Part shown: positions 46,010 through 58,068 of the stretch, piece by piece
How the letters are laid out: every line of letters begins with the position of its first letter
How positions within the stretch are numbered: position 1 is the first letter of the stretch
From: Quercus robur
Taxonomy: Eukaryota > Streptophyta > Magnoliopsida > Fagales > Fagaceae
NCBI RefSeq assembly: GCF_932294415.1
Contig: NC_065543.1
Span: forward strand, 41,252,277 to 41,316,276
Direction: 5' to 3'
Length of the DNA: 64,000 bases
The notes under the pieces: generated by a model
Database searches by the model: none
Seen by the model: the letters and a program-made list of their open reading frames with translations, nothing else
Told to the model about the DNA's origin: nothing
Program-made: the position numbers and the translations under genes

Positions 46010-48366
46010 TGACTAGTATATTTATAAATGTAAACAAAACTTTAATTTTTGTACCTGTGGCCCAAAAAAATTATGAGCGTCCTCCACTCAAAAAAAAAAA
46101 AAAAAATAAAAAAATAATGAAGGTGGGTCTTTTAATTCTTATATTCAAGAGGTTTTAAAATTTTTTTCTAGAAAGAAATTTTTTTCTCATAAACAAAGGT
46201 ATAAGAATATTACAAAGGCAACACAATGTCGAACTCACCTAATTATTTTAGTATAAAAATTAAGTATTTAAAGAACTATAAACCAACACCACATGTATAC
46301 TGTTTTTATTTTTATTTTTTATTTTTTTTATACTAAATTTCTTCTTTTGACTTTCTAGCATTAAAATTTAAAAGTTCTAATTGAATACTATCCTTTCATC
46401 TAAGATAGTATAAAGCTCAATAATGAAAAATTGTAATTAATTTTTTTTGGTATTTTCGTAAGCTTTCGAAGAGTGGGACAATGTACGTAGAAAATTTAAA
46501 TGGTTTTTTATTATTTTATTTTTAAGCAAAAGTCACAAAAACAAAAGAGGGATAAAACGTATTTTTGTCCCGGCCGCCATGATTTTTTAAAATTCATGAC
46601 ACCCCGATTTTCTTTTTGTAAATCTCATGACTGTGGACCTGTGGTGTTAGTTGGAACTATTTAATACAGCTTTAAAGAAGTTAACAAAAGCATTTATATT
46701 TAATCAAATTGTAAGTTCCTCTTGGATGAACTGCCATGAGTATAGAATGATAGATGTATACTTAGCATTTTGGATGGTTCCAAAATCTAACAAGCATATT
46801 TTTTCCATGGTCAATCAAGGAAAGTAATTCATCTGAAAAATTAAAAAAAAAAAAATCACTTGCTTGAAATGAAAAAAATAAAAACAAATGCAGAGCAGTA
46901 TGATATGATTGAACTTTAAGGATTAAAGAAAGCAAGAAGTGTTTTATATCGTTTGGATGGAGGCAGGGCACTTGCCATTACACTTAAGTCTTAATTTTTC
47001 ACAAAATGATTTAATTATCAATATACCAACCAAAGTTAGATATACAAACCAAAGTTAGATATACCAACCAAAGTTTATAGGCATGGACACCAACCAATAG
47101 GATATGGATTTACTAGTATATCTAGATTTTTCACATTAGCAGTTAAATAAGTGACATATAGAAAAAAAAAAAAAGGATGGACCTTGTCATATTCTAGACT
47201 CTTGCACCTTTTCATATACAGGCCTGAAAATGAAGTTGAAATCGTTTTATTCTAGTGCATGAGTTGGTTTTGAATAAGATATGAGAGATGAGAATAAACA
47301 AAATACTTAATTCAGATAAGCCTGCAGCCGACTAAACCCCATCTTAATTATATATGATAGTTATCCAAACCCCCTGAAATGGGCCAAGGTGACGATCGAT
47401 AAGAAAAACATTCCTTACTCTCCAGTGGTACTAGGAGATAATATATCAAAACATTGAGCTCTGAGAATCCCAATAAACGTACAATTGTCAAAGTGAAATA
47501 AAACTTAAAACTATATAAAAGATATAACTAGTGGTCTAGGATTGGTGTTAGATTCAACCTTAATCGGCCACCACAGAACTGGTCTATAATATTATTCTTT
47601 ACTAAAATGCCGCCAGCACTCCAGAGAGAAAGTGAGAGATAGAAAGCACATTGTTTAAAAAAAAACCACCACAACACTTGTTAATGTCTTCATCGTTAGG
47701 ATAGTTCTATATCATTTCATGTCACTGCTTGTTCATATCTTAACCATTTGTTAATAAATTCTAGCCACAGGTTTCTCCAAATCTGACCTTCGTCTACTGT
47801 CCACTAGGCTGTTAATTACGTACACTAATAAAGTCATTAATGTGCAATATTGTATGGACCTCATGGTGGAGGAATCCACGTAAGATTTAGGTTTTACAAC
47901 CACGTCAAAGTTTTGTGCAAAATTTTAAGTTATAATAATTTTTTTTAAGTGATAGTTTCAATCTATGACATCCACTCTTAATAATTGTTCTTCGTTATCA
48001 AACCAAGATATACTAAATAGTTTATTTTTTAGTGTAAGTAGAAATCAAATTCTTAAACTTTTATTTGGCGACAATAAACTTTATCAATTAAGTTAACTAC
48101 AGCAATAAGTTATAATAACTTAGATGGTAATTGATATGACAAACTCATCTAGCTAGGCAATTGGCAGAAAGCCATGATCCATTCTAGTATGCATCGGGGA
48201 ATGTAGTTCATATTGGCCAATGATACAAGGCAATTCTTAATAAGGATTCCATTGTTTTAAGTATCTGATCATACAGAACATAACAAAAATAATGTTCATC
48301 AATCAAAATACATAATACCAAAAAAAAAAAAAAAAAAAAAATCAGAATACATAGGAAGTGAATGTA
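46010..48366. other. Intergenic stretch without a recognised gene
   Basis: AT-rich with A runs near 46090, 46845 and 47162. A small tandem repeat lies at 47021-47077. No coding sequence was recognised. Confidence 0.5.
47021..47077. repeat. 19-bp tandem repeat, three copies
   Basis: ATATACCAACCAAAGTTAG three times, with one or two changes per copy. Confidence 0.9.
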
Positions 48367-48371
48367 TATCT
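48367..48371. repeat. Solo LTR 1 target-site duplication, left
   Basis: TATCT, identical to 50225-50229. Confidence 0.88.
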
Positions 48372-50224
48372 TGTTGGAAAAACTGGTTTTACATCTCATA
48401 CAAGACGCACAGCGGAAGCAACACAAATATCTTGTTTATTCATGTGAGATAACATGGAATATCTAGAATTTTAGAAACAAAGAATAGAAAAGCTTAGGTT
48501 ATGTTTGATAACTGTTTTTTCTCCTTATTTTTTGTTTTCAAAAACAATTTTCTATTTTTGAAACTAGAAAACTTGTTTGGCAACTTAAAATTGATAGAAA
48601 ACAAAAACTGTTTTCAAAACTCAATTTATGAAGGAAATTGAAAACAAGCAAAAGACTGTTTTCAGTTTCTAATGTTCAAAAATCAATGGAAATACACATT
48701 TAATTTAATGAATCTGTCTCATTTAATGAGTTGACATTAGAGTTCAAATCCTAGTAACAAAATATTTTAGTATTTTCTATTTTTTTCTTCAAAAAACTAT
48801 TTTTTTTTTTAATTTCAACTAACCAAACATATTTTTGATTTCAAAAATACAAGAAAATTGTTGTTTCTTTATATTTTCAAAAACAAGTTTTTGAAAATAG
48901 AAAACAAAAACTGTTACCAAACATAACCTTACCTTGATGCAGTGAAATTCAAAATAAAAGAAGTTCGAACTTGGGAAGATCTTAAATTTTCATCTCAATT
49001 CCATAAATGTCCAAGATGTGTGGTCTCTCAATCAGTTATCTACGCACTTGTTCAAGAGAGAATATATTTTAAGAAAACTGTATATCTCTCTTTTAATCGT
49101 ACATATGTTTTTTTAACTATCAAAAGGCAGCTACTTTATTTAATAACTCTTATTAAATAAACAACTGATTATCTAATTGGGTTAGCCCAATTGGGTTTTA
49201 GTGTGTGGCTTGGGATGGGACCAAAGGGACAAATAAAACTCTAACTCCAATGGGTTTTGGGCTTATCTGTCAACTCTTGACAAGTCCAAAGTTATCATTA
49301 ATTATATTTAATACCATTATATAAATATAATTGCATTCTAGACTTTATTAATAAAATTAAATCCCAAGACTTTATTATCTAAATAATTAACCCCTTCATG
49401 AAAATATTCGTAGTAATACAAAATCATAATGTATAACTGCCACTTTGAAAATTACTACCTCTTGATCCTTGAATACTTGGTTTAATATTTTAAGTTATTC
49501 ATATATATATATATATATTTATGAAATCAATTTTCATAAAATAAAAATTTTAGTAACTATTTACTAAAGTAGTCAGGTTTAACACTCTGAAAAACCAAAC
49601 TCATTAAACTTATCTCAAAGAAGTATTTTATATCTCTACAAAGAGACTATGAATTCCATCTTGAGGATATGTGTTCCTTTAGCACTATGTGTGACTGCCC
49701 AACATACTAAAATTTTGACCATTGAATTAGATCTCACTCTTGATATATCAAGACAACTTACATTTCATGATTGAGTTCACTATTCTTTCAGGATTGAGAG
49801 TTTATGTAAATTAAAGTCGTGAGATTTATTATTCAGTTGACAGTCATTAATAGAATAATTAACCTTATAGCGGTCCAGTTCAATATGTCTTATACACTTA
49901 AGACACAACAACATATCAACTAAAAGTTTTCACTTCTATGATTAAGACAAACCATCTTAGTTGACATGTTATTGTCTTCACAGATGAAATGCCCAATTTC
50001 ATCACCAACTACGAACTAAGATTTTGAGTTTACAAAGAACTTGTGATTTATATCTTCTGTGACTAAATCACATATTATGTATCTCAATGACTATATGATA
50101 ATGTCCAAATATTCATGTCACCATTATTTTAGATAATAAAAAAATTTCATTATTTATAACATAATGTCATACATAATATCATACATAACATCATACAATA
50201 GGATTTTAGGCACTCATCCTAACC
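48372..50224 (+). mobile_element. Solo LTR 1 (same family as 54288-56207), with nested MITE
   Basis: Starts TGTTGGAAAAACTGG and ends ATCCTAACC, where the usual terminal CA has become CC. It is flanked by a perfect 5-bp duplication, TATCT. It aligns end to end with the solo LTR at 54288-56207 apart from one insertion in each. Without its MITE it is about 1.42 kb. The lack of any internal region between paired LTRs implies LTR-LTR recombination. The parent element's superfamily is not determined. Confidence 0.9.
48497..48928. mobile_element. 432-bp Tourist-like (PIF/Harbinger) MITE
   Basis: The terminal inverted repeats begin GGTTATGTTTGATAACTG and, at the other end inverted, GGTTATGTTTGGTAACAG (two mismatches over 23 bp). 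It is flanked by TTA on both sides (48494-48496 and 48929-48931), the diagnostic PIF/Harbinger target duplication. The other solo LTR has the uninterrupted site (AAAAGCGTACCTTGATG), confirming the insertion. Confidence 0.9.
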
Positions 50225-50229
50225 TATCT
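50225..50229. repeat. Solo LTR 1 target-site duplication, right
   Basis: TATCT, identical to 48367-48371. Confidence 0.88.
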
Positions 50230-50833
50230 AACTATCTATATTGCATCAAGAATATGTGGAACTAAATGTGATGCATGTGCGCCTAAGAGAACTCCATAAC
50301 AGGGCCACCAAGTTCCGACCTGACTAAAACTCCAGAATGTAAGTGTGAAAGTGCCTTATGACATGGGGCATGGTCACTAAAGTGATAAGGTTGTTTAAAC
50401 ACATTAATTAGTTCGTAAAAGTATGCACTTTTTTTTAATATTTCCCTTTTGGGTGTGTTTTTTTAATGCTAGGAACAAGTCATGAACTTAAACAATGAAT
50501 GACCAAGGAATATACTGGCTCTCCCATATCAATGTTTTAAATACAATTCAACCAAAAAATGAAAAGGACTAGTGCCCCAGGCCATATTAAACAAAGTATA
50601 AAAGCATGACTATTGGATTTCTAAGTTCTCTTCTATATGTTGTAATTTTCTTTTTAAAAAATTACATTTTTAATTATCATTAGCTCAACAAAACTATTAA
50701 AAAAATAAAATTTCCATTACTTCAAAATATGCTCTATATATAAGACAACACAATTCCTAGCCAGTTAGCTCAGCTTTTGACATCTAGTTCTATAGTCTAT
50801 CTGTCTATGAAAAGTAAAACCGACTTACTTATC
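50230..50833 (+). promoter_or_regulatory. LOR gene upstream region with TATA box
   Basis: AT-rich region between solo LTR 1 and the LOR gene. TATATATAA at 50735-50743 is a good TATA box about 90 bp before the chosen ATG. The gene promoter begins within 600 bp of the solo LTR, so the LTR could influence it; this is inference. Confidence 0.55.
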
Positions 50834-51625
50834 ATGGCAAAGGTTCATCCCCAAGCAATAATTCCCTCTACCTCCTGCTACCTCACTTCAAATCAAGAAA
50901 CTTTTACAATATGGATGAAATCTCTAGTACTCAGTGGCAAAGGTTGCACTGTCTTTGATGCTAATGGTCAAATCGTGTATCGTGTTGATAACTACAACTG
51001 CAAGTGTAGTAATGAAGTTTATCTTATGGATATCAAGGGCAAAGTCCTCTTTACCATACTGAGAAAGGTACAAGTTTATTAAATATCAATATATCATCAT
51101 TTTGAAAAGCTGGACTATAAATTTATTTTGCTCATAATTTGTGCTCTTTGTGTAGAGATTCAAGCTGTTCAGGTTTTGGGAGGGCTATAGATCCAGTGAC
51201 AAAGAGACTGTTATAAAAAAGCCTTGTTTTCAAGTTAGAAAAAGCTTGAGGATTTCAAAAGGGGACTCACCATGTGAGGTTATTGTGGGGTTAGATGAGA
51301 ATCAATCACATCATTATAAGATTCAAACCTGGAAGAGCAAGTCAGTGTGCAAAATAGTAGACCAATCCGGTGGGCTTGTTGCAGAGGTGATTTTAGTCTT
51401 ATACCTTTTCTCATTCATTCATTCATATAGAACTTTGAGTTGAATATTGCATAAGTTTTGTGCTAACTTTGTCATGTTTTTCATGGACAGTTAAAGAGAA
51501 AGAAATCAACATATGGGGTGGATTTAGGCAGCGATGTTTTGACAATGGTAGTGGAGCCTAATATTGATCACTCTCTCATAATGGGTCTTTTTGTTGTGTA
51601 TTGTCTTATTAACTGTAGAATGTGA
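50834..51625 (+). CDS. LURP-one-related (LOR) protein, three exons
   Basis: Exons 50834-51067, 51156-51386 and 51491-51625, both introns GT-AG and phase 0, encoding 199 aa. This is the typical length and gene structure for the plant LOR family (PF04525, a Tubby C-terminal-like barrel). The start MAKVHPQAI was chosen because the family begins this way; upstream in-frame ATGs at 50777 and 50807 would add a non-conserved extension. Visible motifs are FTIWMKSLVLSGKGCTVFD and VYRVDNY (strands 1-3), VYLMDIKGKVLFTILRK, then FRFWEGYR after the first intron, and finally VLTMVVEPNIDHSLIMGL with the end INCRM. LURP1 itself acts in defence against oomycetes; most other members have no known role, so I do not assign one. 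It looks intact and lies between two solo LTRs of one family. Confidence 0.93.
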
Positions 51626-54282
51626 AACTGTGGAAGCAATAGAACGATCATTTTGAATGTAAATATATATATAGCTATACTACACGAGAATGATTGTTCT
51701 TGTTTCACAACCATGTGAAAAATATCAATGAACTGCGTTGTTGAGTGATCAATTTGTTCTATAGTTAAGATCATATATTATATACAAGTTCTCTATAATT
51801 AGGACTTGAGATTCAGAAGTTTGGAACAATTAAATGCTTAAAAAACAAGCCAAAAGCTATTAAAAAAATAATAATACTACTCATCAAGCAATATTGGGAT
51901 GAGAGATATGCAAGATAATTAATCAAGTTTGAATGGTTAGAAGTTTGGAGAGTTCAAAATGTGACCACAGACGTTTTAGCCTCTTGTATGGTGAATTATT
52001 TGCAAGTTTTAGTTCGATTGCACAAGGTCTTGCTCCTAATTACCAATCTCCTCCAAGTGTCAATCGCTTTAATTATCAGCTCAACTGCTTTGGATAGCAG
52101 TGTAATTAGATGATTGTTATGTGTAAAGTCGATCAACTGATTGATCATCCTCATCACCTGCCATATGTATGTCTATAAGGTACAGAGTACCGAGCAATTC
52201 GATTGGCTAAACTTGGGCCTAGAAATGGAAAATGAGAGGGAAGTTAAAGGTGAAGTGAATAAAATTTAGGGTAGGAATTGCAAAACGGTAAAACCATATA
52301 GCATGTATAGGACTCCATGCAAATATTACGTTACATTTCTGCTAGATACCAACCTCCATTTATCTTCCTCACGTAGCAGTTAAAGAACAGTACTTAAGAC
52401 AAACATAACAAATTTCGGGGAAAAAAATGATGTTACTGTTAGCGTTGGGCTCCATTTTGTGGGTAGCTATTTGTAATTGGCAGAAGATGGCCTTGTAGGA
52501 CTCGGATCATTTGGATATCAAGCCCAGATCTCACAACCCGTGGACAATTATTGGCTATCGTTCCACTTTGAGCCTGCAAAACAAAGCCCAAAACCCAAAA
52601 GAGAGCATCAACAGTAATGGGAATACTGGTTTATATTTAGCAATAAAATAAGGAAAATAATTCTAGGTACAGTGGTACCCACTTCTCTTCTTCTTTTTTA
52701 TTTTATTTTAGAAGATGATACTCACCTAATTTCACAATATGCCAACATGTTAATGGTGTACAATAAGTTCATTTTTCATCAAGCACCTGTTGTGGTCCCA
52801 TTGGTAAATAATATTGTAATCCAATCATAAGTTAACATACAAGCATATTGTTTTGAAATTGGATGTGAATTTGAGTGTGTTTGTAATAATACCAATTTAG
52901 CAATAAGATAACACAAAATATAAAATTTGTAGTTAAATGAGAATAAGCTTGAGTGAGGAAGATCGATAGAGAGTGAAAATTAGTGTGAGAAGCATGACCC
53001 AAGAATACTAGGTTAATGTGTCTTAATGTAGATACTCAACTGATAATATTTTACTTCGTAAATATAATATAAAGGATTTTATAATTTGAAGTTGCCACTT
53101 GATTATTTAAGATAAAATCAAGGAAACCAAAAATTGACAAAAATAAATTGTTATTCTAATGAATTTAAAATACACAGTCTTTGAAAAAAAAAAAAAATCG
53201 GACTCAAGTACAACATTGGCCCAAAAGGTTGGAGTTGTTTTTATTTTGGCCCTTTAAATTTTAAAATTTTAATTTTTATGAATGGATAAAATGAATGGCC
53301 AAATGAAATTTTGAAATGTAAAGGGTAAATAGAAAATTGAATCAAATATGAAAGAGAAAAATGAGAAATTTGAAACGAAAATGGTGAATATGAAAATAGA
53401 ATTAAACATGAAGGCCTAAAAGGTGGTTTTCAATCAAGTAAAAGATTAACTTTGAGTGAGAATATTGTACAAAATATGGAGAGTTCTACATGTTAGGTTT
53501 TTAGATAGGAAAATTTCATGACTTTGTAATATTTTGTCGTCTATAATGTGTGTCATAGTCCAACTTAAAAAGACCAAAACCTAAAAGAAGATAGTTGTTC
53601 AAGATTTCGATATCCATTTGATTGATACTTAATTGATCGAACAAGTGATTTTCAATGGCTACTTGATCGTTGATTGATCGATCGATCGAAAGAAGAACTT
53701 CAACTGACCTTTGATTGAAGCTCGATTAATTGAAAATTTTGAAAAGCGAATTTGACATGTTTGTATTAAAGTAGGTTGGGGCCTAGGTTTCTGTGTCACG
53801 CATGCAAACATATAAAGGACCATTATAAACACGGCTACTTAGAGGTTTTTCCAAATTGCTGCCGTGCACTACATAAAGAGAAAATAGAATTGATCAACTT
53901 GTGGGGTTAGAAATCCATATACATAATGGAGTTGCTGTACTGGTGATTAATAGCTAAAACCATAGAGTTTATAATTCCAGTAAATGTTGATGCGAAGATC
54001 AAACATTCAGGGAGAGTCATTGGAGTTCATTAGTGGGCCTGATTGTGATTATAAACGAGGTTCATGAGAAGGGATTCATATACAAAGAGTTTAGATGGTC
54101 TAGAGCTGCTGTGGGGTCACGTTAAGAAGTTTATCTACCGAATAGATATGGTCTAAGGTCATGGGTATGCACTAGAATTTTATATAGTGGATTTTCTTAT
54201 TAACGGTAGAGGTATCCTCAGAGTGTAGTTTATTTTGGAGTTAGTTTCCATTGGTTTTCATTTTGTCTGCAATTTAGGTGTT
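51626..54282. other. Intergenic stretch downstream of the LOR gene
   Basis: No gene was recognised. It contains the LTR-like piece at about 53600-53890, listed separately. The rest is AT-rich with no clear structure. Confidence 0.5.
53600..53890 (+). mobile_element. LTR-like remnant with TCGATCGA cluster and TATA box
   Basis: GATTGATCGATCGATCGAAA and related words lie at 53627-53735, followed by CATATAAAGG at about 53809. This is the same order as in the LTRs at 61414 and 62059. No ends or duplication were identified. Confidence 0.4.
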
Positions 54283-54287
54283 CTTAT
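54283..54287. repeat. Solo LTR 2 target-site duplication, left
   Basis: CTTAT, identical to 56208-56212. Confidence 0.92.
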
Positions 54288-56207
54288 TGTTGGGAAAATT
54301 GGTTTTGCATCTCATACAAAAACACACAACAGAAGCAACATAAGGATCTACTTCATTCATGGAAGATAACATGGAATATCTAAAATTTTAGAAACAAAGA
54401 ATAGAAAAGCGTACCTTGATGTAGTAAAATTCAAAACAAAAGAAGTTTGAACTTGGGAAGACCTTCAGTTTTCACCCCAATTCCACTTATGCCCAAGATG
54501 TGTGGTCTCTTAATCAGTTATGTACGCACTTGTTTAAGAGAGAATAAATTTAGAGAAAACTGTATTTTTTTTTCTTTTAATCATACTTACGTTTTTTTAA
54601 CTATCAAAAGCAGTTACTTTATTTAATAACTCTTATTAAATAAACAACTCATTATCCAATTGAGCTAACATTTTGGGCCAGCCCAATTGGACTTTAGTGT
54701 GTGGCTTGGGATGGGACCCAAGGGATAAATAAAGCTCTAACTCCAATGGATTTCGGGCTTATCTATCAAAATTACCATTAATTATATTTAATACCACTAT
54801 ATAAATATAATTGCATTCTAGGCTTTATTAAATTAAATCCTAAAACTTTATTATCTAAACAATTAACCCCTTCATGAAAATATTCGTAGTAATACAAAGT
54901 CATAATATATAACTGCCACTTTGAAAATTACTACCTCTTGATCATTGAGTACCCGATTTAATTCTTTAAGTTATTCATATATATTTATGAAATCAAATTT
55001 CATAAAATATAAATTTTATTAACTCTTTACTAAAGTGGTTAGGCCTAACACTCTGAATAATCAAATTTATTAAACTTATCTCAAGGGAATATTTTATATT
55101 TCTACCAAGAGACAATAAATTTCATCTTGAGAATATGTGTTCTTTTAGCACTACGTGTAGCTGCCCAACATACTGAGATTTTGACCGTTAAATTAGATCT
55201 CACTCTTGATATCAAGGTAGTCGATACCGTGCCAGTATGTACCATATCGGTATCGAAACACCAGCATGTCGTACTGGTTTAAATACCGTCCGATTTCAGG
55301 CATTACCGGCAGATATAGAAAAAAGTTTTTTTTTTAAATTTTTTTTTTTTAAATTTGTAATTTTTGAATTTTTGTAAGTGTAGAATGATAACTTATTTGC
55401 ATTAACTTATTAGTATTATTTGTTTTCTTAGCATGCAATGAACAATTAAACTTTCTATTTTTTATATTGTGTTTTTTTTTTCTTTCTTTTAATTGATGCT
55501 AAAGTCTAAAATCATGAATAATTTGTTTTGAATTGAAGTAATATTTTATGGTAAACTTTTATATTTATTAACACACACACACACACATATATATTTATAA
55601 ATATAAAAAATAATGGTAAACCTGAAACAGTACACCGGTATTGACCAGTATCGAAATATATCGTTCTACTGGTCAAATCGGTACAGCCTCTGGTATAAGA
55701 TTGTCTCCCTTGCCTGATATATCAAAGGATATCAAAGTAACCTACATTTCATGATCGAGTTCACTATCCTCTCAAAATTGAGAGTTATGTAAATTAAAGT
55801 CGTGAGATTTAATATTTAGTAGACAATCGTTGATAGAATAATTAATCTCACAGTAGTCTAGTTCAATGTCTTATACACATAAGACACATCAACTAGAAGT
55901 CTTCACTTCCATGATTAAGACAAACATCTTAGTTGACACGTTATAGTTTTCACAGATGAAATGCCCAATTTCATCACTGACTACGAACTAAGGTTTTGAG
56001 TTTATAAAGAACTTGTGATTTATATCTTTTGTGACTAAATCACATAAATTACATACTATGTATCTTAAGAACTATATGATAATGTTCAAATATTCATGTT
56101 ACCTATTATTTTAGATAATAAAACAACTTCATTATTTATATCATAATGTCATACATAATATCATACACAGCATCGTATAATAGGATTTTAGGGCACTAAT
56201 CCTAACA
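54288..56207 (+). mobile_element. Solo LTR 2, with nested MITE
   Basis: Starts TGTTGGGAAAATTGG, ends AATCCTAACA, and is flanked by a perfect CTTAT duplication. It is the second member of the family at 48372-50224. It lacks the Tourist-like MITE but has its own insertion of about 512 bp at 55216-55727. Without that it is about 1.40 kb. Confidence 0.93.
55216..55727. mobile_element. About 512-bp foldback or MITE insertion in solo LTR 2
   Basis: Absent from solo LTR 1 at the same place. GATATCAA occurs on both sides (55208-55215 and 55728-55735), a candidate 8-bp duplication. The two ends are loosely inverted: TACTGG, AATACCG and TTTCAGG words recur in reverse order on the right. The superfamily is uncertain. 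An (AC)n(AT)n run lies at 55571-55595. Confidence 0.65.
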
Positions 56208-56212
56208 CTTAT
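56208..56212. repeat. Solo LTR 2 target-site duplication, right
   Basis: CTTAT, identical to 54283-54287. Confidence 0.92.
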
Positions 56213-57146
56213 GTTGTTTGCTTATTTTGTAAATTTGGTTTTTCATTATGACTATGGTTGTTTAATCCAAATTGTTTTCACCATATATTTCTTAATTAAT
56301 CTGCATAATTAATGAATGGTATAAATTAGAACTTTCAATACATACATATGTAATTGAATTTGCATGAAAGAACGTTAACAAGTAGCTAACTTGACCCACC
56401 CTCCCTTAAAAGTTACCATTACTTTTGAGTGGAGTTGTGATATGTCTTTGTATTAGAATCCCTTTCCCTCTCCCTTGTGTGTGTGTGTGTGTGTTTGTTT
56501 CTCCAAAAAAAAAAAAAAAAAAAAAAATCTATCACAAAGGAAAATACCTAGTCACCATTATCTTCTATTCTATTTAGTGCTGAACTTACTCCAACCAAAC
56601 ATAATACTCTCTCTTTTTCATAATTTAGATAATAACTTTCATAATTTATCCTTTCCTTAAAAATTGAAAACCCGATTTTCATTTCAAATTATTAAGGCTA
56701 GTTTTAAAAAGGCGTATCTTTTTTAAAAAATTTACTTTCAAACCGGTTTAGAGGAAATTTCTTTTAATTTGATAGTTAAAAAAATTACACATGTATAATT
56801 TTAGTTGCATGACATTTTTAATGAGTCATGTGATTTGTTTAATTTAAACTAGTTGTTAACCCGTGCTATGCACGAAAATTTACTTATTTGTGAGGTAGAC
56901 TAAAATAATTTTATAAAATCTTAAATTGATTAAGAAACTACACCATTGCATGATTTACTCTTGTATGACTTCAATTTGTGTTACAATTTGATGAAGAAGT
57001 CATTGTTTGAACGTGCAATGGCTTACAAGAAATTGGTCAGACAATTTCAGATACTATAAAAAAATAACTCAAAAATTTAGATATTAAAACTTCTGAAAGA
57101 CAAAAAAATATTAAAGAATCAGATGATTTACTGCTTAGAAATTATT
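56213..57146. other. Intergenic stretch
   Basis: No gene was seen. A (TG)n microsatellite lies at about 56476-56495 and an A23 run at about 56505-56527. Confidence 0.5.
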
Positions 57147-57237
57147 TGTTAGGTTCTAAGAAATTAGGAACTAATGTATTAGAACTTCAATATGTATAAG
57201 ACTTTGATCTAAGAGTTGATCTTTGACCCTTGTTGTC

Positions 57238-57603
57238 ATGGATTCTTGGAAGTTCTTATTGCTAAAATTCCAACTTGTCTACTTTTGGTTTGTGTCTCTT
57301 GTTGCATTTGTTAAGTCTTCCCTTGAGTATCTCGGTATAATTATATGTGATGATAATTATGTGTGCTACACTACTTTAACCGCCTTAAAGGCACGTGATT
57401 CTTGTCTTTGGTATTTGGATAGTGGTTGTTCTAGGCATATGACAGGAAATAAGGCTTTATTCAAGACACTTTTTGAAAGAAAGATTGTGGCTCTTGAATG
57501 TATCCCTACTGAACGTTAGAATGCTGACATTTTCACCAAACCTTTTGATAGAAGTAAGTTTGAGACACTTCATCAAGTAATTGGTGTGATTCTATGTCCC
57601 TAG
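57238..57603 (+). pseudogene. SIRE-B collapsed gag-pol frame (protease motif fused to RNase H tail)
   Basis: From ATG 57238 (same leader context as SIRE-C) the frame carries the Copia protease motif LWYLDSGCSRHMTG at about 57400-57440. Within 20 codons it reads LECIPTER, a TAG at 57517-57519, then NADIFTKPFDRSKFETL, the extreme C-terminus of Copia RNase H, ending at TAG 57601-57603. Integrase, RT and most of RNase H are missing through an in-frame deletion. The TAG most likely replaced a CAG. Confidence 0.88.
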
Positions 57604-57864
57604 ATATATTTGGCTCTCATGGTCCTTGTGCTTCATCTCACTATTCTTTGTGACCATTCTTCTTTGTTATTTTTGTTTTCTTTGTTTTTAGGATTTGCAT
57701 TGCATAACATTCATGCATTTCATGCTAGGTTGTTTTTGTTATTCTTTTCCCCCCCCCAAAAAAAAAGGAGGAAAAGGAAGGAAATGTGTTTTGCATTAAT
57801 TCTCTTTGATTTGAAATTAAGGTTGGTCATACTATCTTTACATAACATGTTTGTGGAGTTCAAG

Positions 57865-58068
57865 TCTTCTATCCCACTTTTCCTGCTTCACTCTGTACTC
57901 CACCAATAAAAACTTGCCACGTGTTAACATAATTAATTAAATACTATCATTATTGACTTATTAATATTACCATTATTAATTAATGATAGTATTTAATTAA
58001 TTATGTTAACACGTGATAAGATTTTATTGGTGGAGTATAGAGTGGAGCAGGAAAAGTGAGACAGAAGA
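57865..58068. mobile_element. 204-bp foldback MITE inside SIRE-B
   Basis: Left arm 57865-57952 and right arm about 57980-58068 are near-perfect inverted repeats (TCTTCT.TC.CACTTTTCC at the ends, CACGTGTTAACATAATTAAT inside) around a loop of about 28 bp. I found no clear target duplication, so the superfamily is open. Confidence 0.85.

Noticed and set aside
48372..56207. The two 1.4-kb repeats as the paired LTRs of one element containing the LOR gene
   Set aside because: Each repeat has its own different 5-bp duplication (TATCT and CTTAT). No primer site follows the left copy and no polypurine tract precedes the right copy. They are independent solo LTRs and not a gene-capturing element.
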